Of a DNA stretch of 64,000 nt, positions 14,601-35,304 are shown piece by piece. Each line of letters begins with the position of its first letter. Position 1 is the first letter of the stretch. The stretch lies in contig CM032813.1 in assembly GCA_019155185.1 (NCBI GenBank), positions 4,016,001-4,080,000 of the forward strand, given 5' to 3'. The position numbers and the translations under genes are program-made. Below the pieces are notes generated by a model, which saw only the letters and a program-made list of their open reading frames with translations, did not search any database and was not told where the DNA came from. This stretch comes from Beaufortia kweichowensis (Eukaryota; Chordata; Actinopteri; Cypriniformes; Gastromyzontidae).

Positions 14601-16260
14601 AGAGCGAGAGAGAGCAACGTTTTGAATAGATGAATCATCAGAGCTGTCCAGGCGAACGCTTTGTTTATTTTTAGAGGCACTTTATTGTTCTATCATAAAG
14701 CAAGCCGAGCGCTCCGTTAGATGTATCATACAGCCATCCGTGTGTCATGTTTTATCTCCAGTTCCTTACTGGTGTTGAAACATCTAGACTGTACTGTCAA
14801 AGCAAATGTACTCCACTTCTGCTTGATTAACATGTGCTGTTGTGGATGGAATGCCTCCTCTCTACAGCTGCTGTCCTCTCTTTAAATTGATGCATTGATG
14901 GATGCGGCTCAGCAGTACTTCCGTACAGTTGAGAGCACTTTTAGAGTAGAAGAAGTGGGGCATTAACAGCCAGCCAATTCACAAGGTCACATAGGAGCTC
15001 AGAATCCCAGTGCGGCCAACAGAGGATCGGGATAGTTTAATGTATTACCCAACTTGTCCTCCATGGCTCTTTCTCTCTTTGCCTTCACAGGCTGTGAATA
15101 GTTAACCAAAAGCAAATCTGTTACCCGGCAGCACTTATAATACATTTATCTCTTTATACCAGACTCTGGAAGTAAGGGCTTTTGGTTGTTGTACATTACT
15201 GGGCTTAAATAGAATAAGGAGTGTAGGGGAGGAGGTGGTTTGTCTTACCTTGATGGCTTAGAGCCCATTCCCCGGATGGAATTTGGTTATCTCATCCTGA
15301 GGTCGCACCAGAAAAAGAGATGCATTCCTCAGCAATCAGCTGTTGAGCTTAGATACAGCTGCCCTAGTGTTGACTTAGAATGATAGTCATCAGCATTTTT
15401 CTTGGGGGGTGGTACATTCGTAAAGCATTAATCGACATCCATTTTTAGTGTACTTTCTCATTAGTTGCTCATTATTTGTGAAAATCAAGCATGATTTCGT
15501 GACTGCTTGAGGGTTTCAAATTGCCAAGGTTTCCAACATCTAGATCTACACAACTATTTTTCTTGACTAAACGCTTTTTAGTATAGTATTGTATAGTGAT
15601 TTAACACATCCATACATGTGACCGTATAAAGAGGCCAATGATTTGGAGAAGAGCACTGGTTTTGCAGGGTTTAATAGCAGTGTAGGCTTGTGGCCAGGCA
15701 TGTCAGTGATCTTGTGGCTATGGGAAATGGAGTTGCTGTCAGTGTGTGTTATTCAGTAGAGCCTAAAGCACTAGGACGGGGTAATTGATACTACTCTGTG
15801 TGTAGGGGTTTGGCTCACACTGGCCTGTAAATGGGAAGCACAGTCCAATAAGAGATACCCTCTTTTCAGAGACACAGACCGTCTTCGTGTCTAAACCTAA
15901 GCCACCTGGAAGTTAAAGAGCCAGCTGCATTCAAATAGATTTATGGGTGGTTTTATTAAGTAACTTACCCACTGTTGTTTTCCTCCATTCGTCCATCCTT
16001 TTGTTGCGACCAGACGTTACAAGAAGCAACTGAGCGAATGCTTTTGATATGAGTAAACACAAGTATTGATTTACTGAGCCGGGCTTAACTCATGCTGTTA
16101 ATCTTAGCATCATCTGCCAGGGTTTTATAATGGGTTTTGACTCACTGTAAGAAATGGGTTATTCATTTTTGGCCTCTATATCATAAAGCTAAAAGCCATT
16201 ATTACAATACTTCATGCTTATATAACATAATCTTAGCTTCAATTAAGTGTCTTTACATTC

Positions 16261-16690
16261 AGGGTTTAGATTAAGCTAGGAGTGGACCTTGGTTAAATTA
16301 TGGCATTAAACAGCTTTAAGTATAAACATATTTTAGAAAGTAACATCATAGGTATGGGCAATTCCATGCAAATGTCAAAGTTTTTCATCATACTGATAGC
16401 TTAGATGTCAATATTTGGTGCTTTAAATACCCATGCGTCTCTTTTAAAGTTGGAGTCTATCCACAAGATTTAATAAAATGTAAACAGATGGTTCAATATA
16501 TTGGAAATAAATATAGTAAGAATATATATTTTATCTTTTTACTGAAAATGCCACATTCATAACACTGAAATTGCCCGTATGCATTTTAAGATAAAACAAT
16601 GGCTCTGCTATCTATTAAGATCAATTAGGACAGTTCAAATATCCATTTTAGTCTGGGACTAAGTTTAAGCCTCGTCTGTAAAACCAGGCC
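16261..16690 (-). mobile_element. Older cyprinid inverted-repeat element, split by a younger insertion
   Basis: The left end (AGGGTTTAGATTAAGC...) and right end (GTCTGGGACTAAG...CTGTAAAACCAGGCC) resemble the two ends of a short repeat very common in zebrafish and carp, as I remember it, whose ends read roughly GGCCTGGTTTCACAGAC. The middle is interrupted at 16356-16576 by a GGGCAATT-ended element. Removing that insert with one GTAT copy restores a continuous body across the junction (AGGTATGCATTTTAAG). The match is to a remembered consensus, not a database search. Confidence 0.65.
16356..16576 (-). mobile_element. Copy 3 of the GGGCAATTCC-ended family, nested and internally deleted
   Basis: The element begins GGGCAATTCC and ends GAAATTGCCC, forming terminal inverted repeats. 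It is flanked by GTAT on both sides, a likely 4-bp target-site duplication. The right end, read on the - strand (GGGCAATTTCAGTGTTATGA then TTTTCAGT), matches the left end of the copy at 42303-42802, so this copy lies in the opposite orientation. At 221 bp against about 500 bp it is internally deleted. It sits inside the older repeat at 16261-16690. Confidence 0.75.
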
Positions 16691-17089
16691 TTGGACAACA
16701 CAAGACCTAAGTACTGGATTACAGGACTGAACTTTACATAACTAAATGATATTAAACCAAGCAATAATTAATCAATAAATAAGAACTTAATTAACTTAAA
16801 TATAAATAACACTTATATTTTTAAATGGAATATAGTAAAGCTACACAACCTGTTAGTTTTACATGTCAGTGCAGCACCTACGCAGATCATAAATATTACA
16901 AGCAGGCCAGTGCTACATTATTTACATATAAAGGGAATTCTTTCCCTTCCTCAGTTACTTTATGTCCCGTGAATAGCGTATATTTCCCGGAGTCTACAGT
17001 TAGAGAGAAAGTAGGTGATTTGCATGTAAATGATCCCAACAACAGCAGCTATTCACGTCTCTAATTAAAGTAATGTAGGTGCGTTGACT

Positions 17090-17530
17090 TGCTGACATCA
17101 CTGACGCTCATTACCATTCACGAGCTCGAGTGGGCAGTCCGAGTCCACGCCACGGTTCACTGAGCTCGAGCTCTCAGAGGCTGTGCGTTATTGACCGGAC
17201 GCGCAGGCTCGTATAATGTCCTGCATTCTGCGTGTGGAAGTATCGCGGAGACTTGAGCAAGATCTGCGGGGGCGCTTCGTGTGTTCACGTTACTGTAGAC
17301 GCATGATTACAAACGCCAGAACCTGAGGCATGTCGTTCATGGACGATACCTTTGCACGAACTCGGGCTGGTTTGTTTGCGGCATTTGCTCGACAAAGACG
17401 TGCGGATTGAATCGCGCTCGTTTGCGGAGAAGTAAAAGTGCGCTGTTCGTCTTTTTCACGGAGGAGCTGGAGATGCGTAGGTCGTTTTACATCGAGCAAC
17501 ATCAAGCGATCGCATCGTTCACTGTAAAGG
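17090..17530 (+). other. prickle2: prickle2 GC-rich promoter and noncoding first exon (approximate 5' end)
   Basis: This is the only CpG-rich stretch in the first 20 kb, with many CG dinucleotides from about 17100 on. It ends at a consensus donor (AAAGG|GTAAGT, GT at 17531). Joining 17530 to the acceptor at 21677 gives a normal GT-AG intron, but no ATG in this exon reads into the PRICKLE2 frame, so the exon is taken as 5' UTR. It contains upstream ATGs: 17330-17410 is a closed 26-codon frame, and the ATG at 17473 reads through the splice and stops at 21721-21723. The transcription start is not visible. The assignment rests on position, CpG content and donor quality. Confidence 0.55.
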
Positions 17531-20500
17531 GTAAGTGCACGACTATTTAATATGTAAAATAATGTTAATGCTTGAACCAGAGGTTTGCATTTGCTTGTTT
17601 TCCGGTCGCTCGTTGCGTAATAACATTTCGTGGATCAAACTTCGTTTAGTAATTTAAACGCGCATTCGGTTTGGCACCGAGTAATGTTGCGCTTTAATGC
17701 GTCTGTTTTGTATGTATTAAAACCGTTATTAGTGCGCAACGTTTTGTGTTGCTTTTACGTTTTTGTATGATTGTGAACATAACTGCGTATCGACTGACTG
17801 TATGCAACTTTCCTATCACGGTGATCTTGTCCACCGATCTCCAGTTGTCTTATCTCTGTTAGTCGAATTACGTCTTTGTTTGGTTTTGTTTCGTTGGATT
17901 AATATGCGAAGTGACAAAGTGAAGAATTATGCAAAAGAAAGAATGAGAAACCCCAGCATCTGCCTTGTCGTTCACGCGCATCTACCCTCGCGCTCGCAGC
18001 TTGCTTAATTATAATGGGAACGTTGTAGTTTTGTCGCGTCGCTCGCTCGCTCGCACTGAAGGGTTAGGATTAATCTTATTTTACTGCATTATTCTGATTG
18101 AATCAATATCGTTTCCTTCTGCATCCCTGTCTATTTCAAGCGACCTCCATTAAACGGATTTCTTTTTCTTCAAGTAATTGATTTATTCATCCGTCAAAGT
18201 TCGTATAGATCATCAATACAGAAGAAATGTTGTCTTGTTTCAATTCTCTGTTTCTGTGCTTTTATGATTGAGGACTTTAAAAATAAGCAGTGTTAAGTGT
18301 CATTTGTACAACCATAGGTTTACTACAAAAAAACATGCTTAAACTATGATTGCAATGGCGAGACGATTATTAATTTGTGGTTTTACTACCAAATGAAACA
18401 AAAAAATTTTACTATAGTTAAACCATGGTTCATTTTCCTAAGAGTCTCTCTATCATCTGTTTGTCTCTCTCTCTCACACGCACACACAAAAATACTTGCT
18501 GTTGCGTTGTATATGCGTATGCATCCACAGGCTATAATGTTTTTCTTTAGTTTGGAGTGGGAGAAGCTTTATTCAGTTCAAAGTACACACGATAAGCGAG
18601 GGTAAATGAAGAAGAACTGGCTCTCACTAGCACCCAGCTGTGACCAGCTTCTCCACTGTGTGTTGCCCTTTAAAGAGCTTGTTTAATTCATTGGGAATGA
18701 TGCCATGGAAAAGCCTGGGAGCCTCATCAGAACAGTCTGGAATTTTTTGGATTTAGATTTTCTTAAAGCCACATCAGACCTTTTGGTAAATATGGCAATT
18801 GTATGAAAGATGACAATGTCCCTATGTCTGTTGTTAAAGAGAATTAGATGAGATTGTTTGGTGGTGGCACAGGCCTGGTTTTTAAGGAAATGTTTCCCCA
18901 GAGCAAACAATAAAGTCCACATCTGCTGTTGTCTGAACAATTTAAAAATGCAATGATTAACCCACAATGAGCAATTGTCCGATCAGATCATAAATCACAT
19001 GGACCACGTTCTGCCCGGATGCCTCAGGGGTATAACAACCTTCTGTGTCATCCCGAGATTACATTCCCAGTCTTCCATATTTGCAACGTAGGATGATTTC
19101 TTTCTAAAGGCTCTCAGTCTTGTAAATCACATTGGCTGGGTCTTAGCATGACTTTTGTAATGAAATCAGTATGCTTAGCTGCAGTCCGGCATCCTTTTTA
19201 ATCCGGATCACATTTGGATGATTGTGAGTGAACAATATCAATGGACCGTGGAGTGGTGTTGAGCTTGGAATTTTCGGTCATGTGTGAAGCATGGTAAAAC
19301 ATGGAAACCCTTAATGTTTCACTCAATCCATCCTGTGTGGTTAAGAGGGATGTTGACCAGAGCCACTGTGACCTCATTTTTCTCCAGTTCATTTATCCGG
19401 ACCTGCCAGCCCAGCATCTCTGTGGACCTTCTTCCAAACTTTTTCCACAGAATGAATGCAGCTTAATGGGTTCATCCTTACCAGATGCTCATGTATGTAA
19501 GGAATGGGTCTTAGATTTTTTCCCAGCTGTTTTGAAACTAATGAAGATGTAAGGTCAGGGTCATGTGGACCTGAAACCAGCCTAATTATTTAGGGCCTTT
19601 TATGAGTTCAGGCATATTATGGTTTTAAAACTATGTACTTCTGCATCTGCAAGAATGTACCAGATTTTTAAGGGCTGTGTGTGTTCAGTATTAATGCGAG
19701 TTGTGAAGTTGCCACCCTCTCAACTAATGCAGGTGAATTGTCCTTGCTCAAGGGTGTTGAAACTGCAGAGAGACCAGCTGCATGCTCTATATATAAGTCT
19801 GCTCAACAGTTCCACCCACAGAAACCCCTACAGAACTTCCATCCTAGTTCCCAAGCCTTTCCTTGTGATTTAAGTGCTGCTTTTGAAGTACTAAGGGTAC
19901 ACCTCATGCAGGTTTTAAAGCGCTTCATCCATTTATAGGCTGTTTTTGTTTGCTGCATCTTAAATATTTATAAGTGAACTATTGTGTTGGAGTACAATCA
20001 CAATCTTGTACAAGATATATCATGACTCATCCTACATCTTTTAGCCAGCAGAGCTGTGACGTAGGTTTGCTGATAGCTCAAGGCTCAATGATACAATAAA
20101 GGCCAGATGAATCTAATGCATGATGAATTTTGGGTCAGTAGACAAGTTTTCAACCTTTGATGATCTTACATTTGCTGGTCATGTGTTGATCATTTGTAAC
20201 ACTATGTAGTTTATTTGGGGTTTTGATGAATTGAAGAGTTGTTAACAATCCTGTAAGATTTTGTAGTAACATTGTCAGATTTGTTTTTATGTAGTTGTAA
20301 GGATGCTTTGTTTTCCAAGAAAGAATGTAAAACATGTATGCTTTATTATAATTTTAATTGGTTTTGCTAACTTAAAACATTAAAAAAGTTATATCGTAAT
20401 GTGTTCCATTGTTTTCCTGTGTTTAGAAATGTGTAGTCATATAGTTCCTCAATGTCTTTTTTGTAAAGAAAGCTTTTACTTAAGTATTTTTTACTCTTTC

Positions 20501-21676
20501 TGTGATAATTTATCATATTTGTAGTGGGGCGGTGCAAATGCAGGGCAAGTAAAAACCTGAACTACTGCCCTAACCGGACCCGCAGCAGTAAGATCCCTTA
20601 TGTTGAGCCCCGGGCTTTACCCTAAACAATAGAAATATACCAGACTTTTTTTAAATATCATCATATCTAGAGTTTCTTTATGCAGATGAATCTGTAGATT
20701 AAACGTGTCAGTAGTTAAGCCATCTGACAATTGTGAAACAGTGAATCATGGTGTTAGTGGCCAGACTCTGTCTTTGACACCTTACAGCCTGTCAGGCATC
20801 TGAGCAGCTAATGGGATTGGCCCTAAAGTGGGCGGCTTGTTTTCTCTTTCTCTGGTCTAAGAGGTTAGTTAATCTGACCAACTGGCTGGCCTACTCAGAA
20901 AGTGTGGTTTTGGCAGAGCATGACTCTTGCGTCTGCTTGTCTGGACGCTAACCAGACGCAGCATGTTTGACTGGTGGAGTGTGTGTTTCATCATGACATG
21001 AATCATTGGATGTGTTGAGGGTTTTGTTGGATTGGGCGCTCCTGGTTATAACCAAATGTGGCCGTGTTGATTGACATAGTGGAAGAATGCGAAGAAAACG
21101 TTAGAATAGGTGGTGATGTTTAATTGTAGCTCATGTTAAAGAGTAATGAGTATGCGGTATGCAACTCGTGCAGTTTTATAGCTTGTTTTGTTAGTAACTG
21201 TGTTTTTGCTTTTGTCACTGTTTAAAGGAACGTACACAGTGCACAATTTTTTTTTTAAACATGCAGTTCTGGTGTTTACTTGCCCTGCCAACATTTTTTA
21301 CCAACCAAAAAAGGTAAATGTATTTTTTCAGTCCTGATTGGGTTTTATGTGACCAAGGTGCAGTAGCTTTGGCACATTTAAGATAAAGAGTTTTTAATAT
21401 CGGGATCTCATACAGTATGTTACAGAAATTTAATTTGTATGTGAAAGATGTTTTAGAGCTTCAATTTAAACTGACACATCCAGAAGAGGCTGACAATCTC
21501 AATCTAACCTCCAATCTTAGCAAAATTTCTTCACTGAGGTCTATATGAAGTCTTAATAATAATGTTTTTGTATTGCTTGTATCTTTTCGCCAGACACTTT
21601 CATCCAAAGCGACAGGTACAAAGATGGTTTATTACAAGAGCTTATTTTGATTGAGTTTTCTTCTTTTGTGGTGTAG
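17531..21676 (+). other. prickle2 intron 1 (inferred)
   Basis: About 4.1 kb of AT-rich DNA lies between the first-exon donor and the acceptor TGGTGTAG|GAAG at 21675-21676. The first kilobase keeps scattered CpGs next to the promoter. No coding exon is recognised. A minus-strand fragment resembling a SINE 3' tail (about 21570-21615) lies just before the next exon. Confidence 0.5.
21570..21615 (-). repeat. Fragment of a tRNA-derived SINE 3' tail
   Basis: On the - strand this reads GTCGCTTTGGATGAAAGTGTC followed by TGGCGAAAAG. It resembles the conserved cyprinid SINE tail motif (GTCGCTTTGGATAAAAGCGTC). Only the tail is present. Confidence 0.5.
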
Positions 21677-21728
21677 GAAGATCTGTCTTCACTGTAAGTG
21701 CTCTCGTGAGGACCATGTTGTGACAGTC

Positions 21729-29906
<8,178 letters not shown>

Positions 29907-30440
29907 AAGTCACGCCTGCTGCATCCCTTGCACAACAAGATTTTATCCGTCCTTTTAGCAAATGTATGAAAGGCTTTTCAGTGTTGTGAGGCCATCGGTG
30001 AATAATAAGCAGTAATTTAATTTGTTGGCACCTCAAATTGCATATGCATGTTTTCCCATGTGGTATTTCCAAATTATTCTGGATGTTACATATTTTTCAC
30101 TTTGCAGCATTTGTTACAGCTAACGTGCAATTGTTTGTTATGTAATCCATTCAGGCACAGTGACTTTATTTTGTATGGTTCTGAATATTCCTACATTTTT
30201 GCTCTGGGCTGAAAAATGCCGTTTTAGTCAGTAATAAGATGTATATACGCTTTCAAATGAAGAAATTCACTAAGTTAAGGATGTAATGTAAATTATCTGT
30301 AAATGATGTACTACATATTTTTATATTTTGTATGGATAGAATCATTTATGTACTAAGCATTATGTAGAGAAAATAGTAAAGGCATGCACATTCATTTGCT
30401 GATTTTTGTCCTGTATTGAAAATTAAAGAGTATTTCTGTG
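29907..30440 (+). other. prickle2: prickle2 3' UTR with polyadenylation signal
   Basis: After the TGA at 29904-29906 there are about 530 bp of AT-rich sequence ending near an ATTAAA hexamer at 30422-30427. The next bases (GAGTATTTCTGTGAG) are a plausible GU-rich downstream element. The exact cleavage site is not determined. Confidence 0.6.
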
Positions 30441-33400
30441 AGAGATCTGATTGACAGTTTTTGGTTTCTCATTATCGGGGCGTTCTGTGATCTGTGAACT
30501 CAGATAAGATGCGAACGCGCTGGCCATCTGCTCGTTGCATAAATGCAGAGGACCGCAGCACGTTGAAGAATCCAAATGTCTGGCCTCAGTTACACATACA
30601 CATGATTTACATAAGCACCGTCATTAACAAATCAATGATTCATTTTAATCTATCATCAACTTGAAATTCTAACAGTAAGAAGAGGTTTTGTCGGCTTAAG
30701 ATAAAGAATGATGTTTAACCACGATTCTGACATTAATGCAGGTTTAATTAAGCCATTAGGTCTAAGAAGCTATGAATTAGGGTGTTATTAGGGATGATGC
30801 ACATTGTTATATGCATTGCAATTATTTTAATTATGCAGTAATCCTTCCACTAAAATATATAATGTAAACTACATTTAATAGTTGACCTCTATAATAAATA
30901 TAAAATAAGATATTTAATATATAGGTAAACAACTATTTCTTGTCAAAATGCTACTATTTCATGTGCAGGAGCATAATGGTCTTCTTTATAAGATCTTTTT
31001 ATAGTTTCGCACTAAAGGCCTTTGTACGTCTGTGATGTGTGTTAGGACATTCCAGTCTGTAAAGACAAAGTGAAGCAAAACCGTTCAGATATCGCATTAC
31101 ACACAGACTCAAAATGCTATTATTCCTTCTAATACATATGTGGTTTTCAGGTTTTTAATCTATAAGCCATTTCTACATTCCCATGAGTTTGAAAATGTAT
31201 CTGAACTGTCGACCCATTTAAAAGTGGCAAAGTACTAATGACCCAAACAGGCCAGAAACATTAGAGACTTTGCACTACTGTCAGGAATGTTTGTCCTCAT
31301 ATGTATTTAGCGGTGCTCAGAAGAGTCGGGGGTTTGTCGAGTTTGTGGTATTATGATAGAACCAGCTGCATAAACGTCATCTACATTAGCGTTTTGGCCA
31401 GGTGACAAAGAAATTTTTAGAATGATATCTCTTGATTTTGCTTTTCCATTGCTCCTTTACCCAAGAGCATGACTGTGCAGTCCATGACAAATTTAGTTAT
31501 TGATTAAAAAAATTAAATGCTTGTAAGCCAGCACAAAAAAGACCTAAGATGTTAGATGCTAGAGACATAAATGCACGCATGAACAAAACAGCTCAGGCGT
31601 GATTTACAGTCATAATAAAATATGTCAAATCTGTCTTTAGGCTAGTGGCTATTTTCAATTTCCCTGATGATCATTCGCAAATAGAAGTGGGCCATGACAT
31701 GTGGACACCATTTAACCAATGTTCCTGCATTCCTGTTGACTGGAATGATCATGAGATCTGTGGCTAAATTAAAATAAAATCACATTTTTGGCAAGATTAG
31801 AAATGGCGTCTTTATGGTCATCTCAAAAGATCTTTTATGCGTTAAACTCGTTTATAAACTATATATTTAGTATTCTTACCAAAGGAATGGCTTAATACTC
31901 CCTTTTATTAAATGCCTTGTAAAACCAGAAAGAGACAGAGTTACCAGTCATCTGCCCTATGACTCAATATTAATCTGTGGGTCATGACTGCAGTAATCTA
32001 ATGGCCAGAACTGGGTGCAGGTATTTTACTTAAAGCCATTAAAATGTACATTTATAATATTTGAGTTTATAGACTGTCCATCTGTTGTGGAAATGACATG
32101 TCAGTTCAGCAATTTGTGGTTTAACTTTATGCTGTTAGGGCAGTTCTGTCAGAAGTGACTAATGCAGAAAACACTTGTAATGTGACATGACCATTGCATT
32201 TATTATTTGTTGACTTGAGAGAGGTGACTGCTTTTATTTCTGTTTAAATGTTCTCTTTTAAAGCTATTATATTTTGTTGATAATTTATCTTAGGAGCTTT
32301 AATGCTAATTCAATTACTCTTTTTGTTACATTCATCATAGTCATACTCCAAACTACACCTGTGTGTTCACAGTTTAAATAAAAGGTTAAAGTAAGCCTCA
32401 AACTATTATTATTTTAAATGATAGATCCCAGTACATTATGACCTCATCAGATTATGGGCCAAAGAATACACATAAAAATAGAATATCCTGAATGCACCTT
32501 AAATCATCTTGACATAACAATGTCTGAAATGTATAAATGTGAATTATTTCAATGGTTTTCATTCCATTTTAACTGGGACAAATTTCTTTATTATGACTGA
32601 AGTGCAGCACAGAGACACGGGTTGGGGTGTCATGCTTACAGATGCTTATGGACAAAACTACTCACAATCACATCTCTGCAGAATTAGTCTAAACCAGCCA
32701 GATTGAATTATTCACAAATGCTTCACAATGTTTTAGTGTTGCTTATCCACATATGCTCCTCAACAAGACATGCTTAAAGAATGACCGCCTCTCATCATGT
32801 GTATTCAATCACTGTTTGCTGATAGAAAGACTGACCTGAAGATTTTAGTTTAGTTTGTATTATAGCTGGTCACAAATGGTTCCAAATTCATTGCTCATTC
32901 AGAAGATGATATAACAGACAGTAATTAAATCAGTGAAGCGTATTTCACATTTTCATTTTATACATTGAAGAATTTTCCCACCTGCTGTACGACACTCATA
33001 TGCCAAAATAAATGACACTAAATCTCTTGTGGGTATTATAATTGCAGTCAGCGTTCTTCTATTATGCCTAAACACACAGATCCTATAGTGAGCTGTCATG
33101 TGTATAGCGAATTTAAAATAATGGCAATTCATTTTGGAAACAATGGTCCATGACAACACTTATTACCTATAGATATAATAAATTCAGCTCAATCCATTCA
33201 GCACTGTTTATTTCTATTCAAGAATACCCATACAATGACCTGTGGTACTTATCCACAGTGACAGCACACAAATCCATCACAATGATCACCATGTGTCTGA
33301 ATCGCGAAAATGGCTAAATGGAGCTATTCAGAGCTCATAATCTTCAGATCAGGAGGTCTCGGGACTATTTAACATTCATAGAGAATTTCTCACTGAAACT

Positions 33401-35203
33401 GGAGATAAGCCCATAGTATTAAAAGGCCATTGCTTTTCAGCTGATGCCTAAAATTATTCTGTAGACATTAATAACCTTAGTAAAGCATGCCCATTTGTGC
33501 ATTTACGCATATGTACATACAGAACATATATTTCCTCGCTCATTTGCTTGTAAGTGCATCCATCATTCAGAATGGGACAGTAATATTTCAGGTTTTCTTA
33601 CTGATTTTAGAAGATATATGAGATTAGTATATAACAAGTAGGCGTCAGGTCAAGAAGGATGCTCATTTTGCACATTGACCTTACGATCTCAAAGACACAT
33701 TATCTGCTTGCACACTCACAGTGACTCCCAAGATTAATGAGCAATTTCAGTCATGCACTTGACAGGTCAGCAACCGGACATTATGAGCTGCAGGAATGTT
33801 AATGAAGCTAATTACATTATTCTCTGATTTAACAGATTACATATCATTGTGTCATTTGCCAGCGTATGTTTGCTGTAATATGACTAGGGAACAAATTAGT
33901 CCATGCGTTTAGTACTCATTGTTGTGTCAGTATGCTGGTCAGCTATTAGTCCGCTCAGCTCTTAATGCATTTTACTCTCTCAGAATTGTCTATAGCAAGT
34001 CAAGGACATCCAGCATGAACTAAATCAGTAAGCACACTGATCTGTCTTAAATGTCCATTTTGTAAATGATACTGGTGTAACGTAAAAGCTTATGTAATGG
34101 GTTTTATGTGAGTTTTTGACATTGATGTTATGTTAATGGTACCATTTAGGCTTACTAATTGTAGTAGAAGTCATTATTTTAGGGTTTTAATGAATATGTA
34201 CATACTGTAGATAACACAGTTTCTCTTTAACTGTGTTAACCTGTAAACAGGCATAATGGCCTATATTTTAACCTATATACTCTCCAGAAGGATTGCAGTT
34301 TTATTTTAGCATAATAGTAAAGCATTTATATTGTGCAGTTGGGTCATTCCACCGAATGGGTAACAATTATGTCCCCAGAATATTAAATGTATAAAAATGC
34401 ATGAAAATGAACTCTAAAATACATTTTATTATTAAGCAAAGTGTCTTCACATTTAGCTAACTGCAAAATTTTGAATGTATAATTAAAATCATTTATAAAA
34501 ACTATGTAGAACACTAAAAAAATAGCAGTTGTTGCATGTCCCCACTCCCTGCCTCTATAATTTGCTAGGAAATCCTTTTTTTTTTTTCATTTGCATGCAA
34601 CTTTACTTCCAATCAATGATTTCCTATTTTCAAAAGAAAAAAAAATCCATAACATATTTGATAAAATACACATTTTATCACGTGTCCCCAGGTTTTCACT
34701 CATTCCTGTTACCTTAACACATTTCCCCCTCTGATTAACTTTCCAAAAGACATTTTTTCAACAGGAAGTGGCATCATCCAGATCTTTTATAGGCAATGGG
34801 GAGACCAAAGGTAAGTCTTCTCATTTTCTTTTCAATATATTTGATGATATTTTATCTGTGTCTGAGACGGTCAATCTCAACATACTGCCCTGTTACTTAA
34901 ATTATTTTTAGATGTTATTTGTTCATTTTAAAAAATACACATGTTTGATAAATCACTAAAATTTGCTCAGTATCCTCATGCTATTAGCATGTGTGCCATG
35001 TGGCTATTTAGCATGTATTTGCTAATTCTATGCTAAAAACTCAGTCCTGTTGCCCTAAGTGCTGTTACTCATATAAGCCATAACAGGACTGAGTAATAGT
35101 AACAGGAGTGAGTTGCGTTCTCTGGTGCATTGATATAATAATGTGAATAGACAACAAATTCCTTCAGAAATCTCTCTCTCACACACACAGGCTGTACAGA
35201 CAT

Positions 35204-35204
<1 letters not shown>

Positions 35205-35240
<36 letters not shown>
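35205..35240 (+). repeat. CA microsatellite
   Basis: A run of 18 CA units lies inside the inverted-repeat element at 34337-35818. Confidence 0.95.
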
Positions 35241-35242
<2 letters not shown>

Positions 35243-35251
35243 GTCTGGATA

Positions 35252-35304
35252 TTCATTCCTGTTACGCACTGTTCATTCCTGTTACGCACTGTTCATTCCT
35301 GTTA
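35252..35304 (+). repeat. 20-bp tandem repeat, about 2.7 copies
   Basis: The unit TTCATTCCTGTTACGCACTG occurs at 35252-35271 and 35272-35291, with a partial third copy to about 35304. The copies are identical where complete. It lies next to the CA run, inside the 34337-35818 element. Confidence 0.95.

Larger units (their letters stand above)
1..17090. other. AT-rich noncoding region upstream of prickle2
   Basis: I see no gene in this stretch. All open frames are short, overlap one another in several frames, and lack splice context or recognisable motifs. It holds repeat copies (about 2355-2820, 5455-5625 and 16261-16690, listed separately), short GT/CA runs and purine-rich runs (about 1980-2150). 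It lies 5' of the GC-rich prickle2 first exon, so it may carry distal regulatory DNA. It could also hold an upstream alternative prickle2 exon, because the first coding exon has conserved in-frame codons before its ATG. I could not locate such an exon. Confidence 0.6.
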
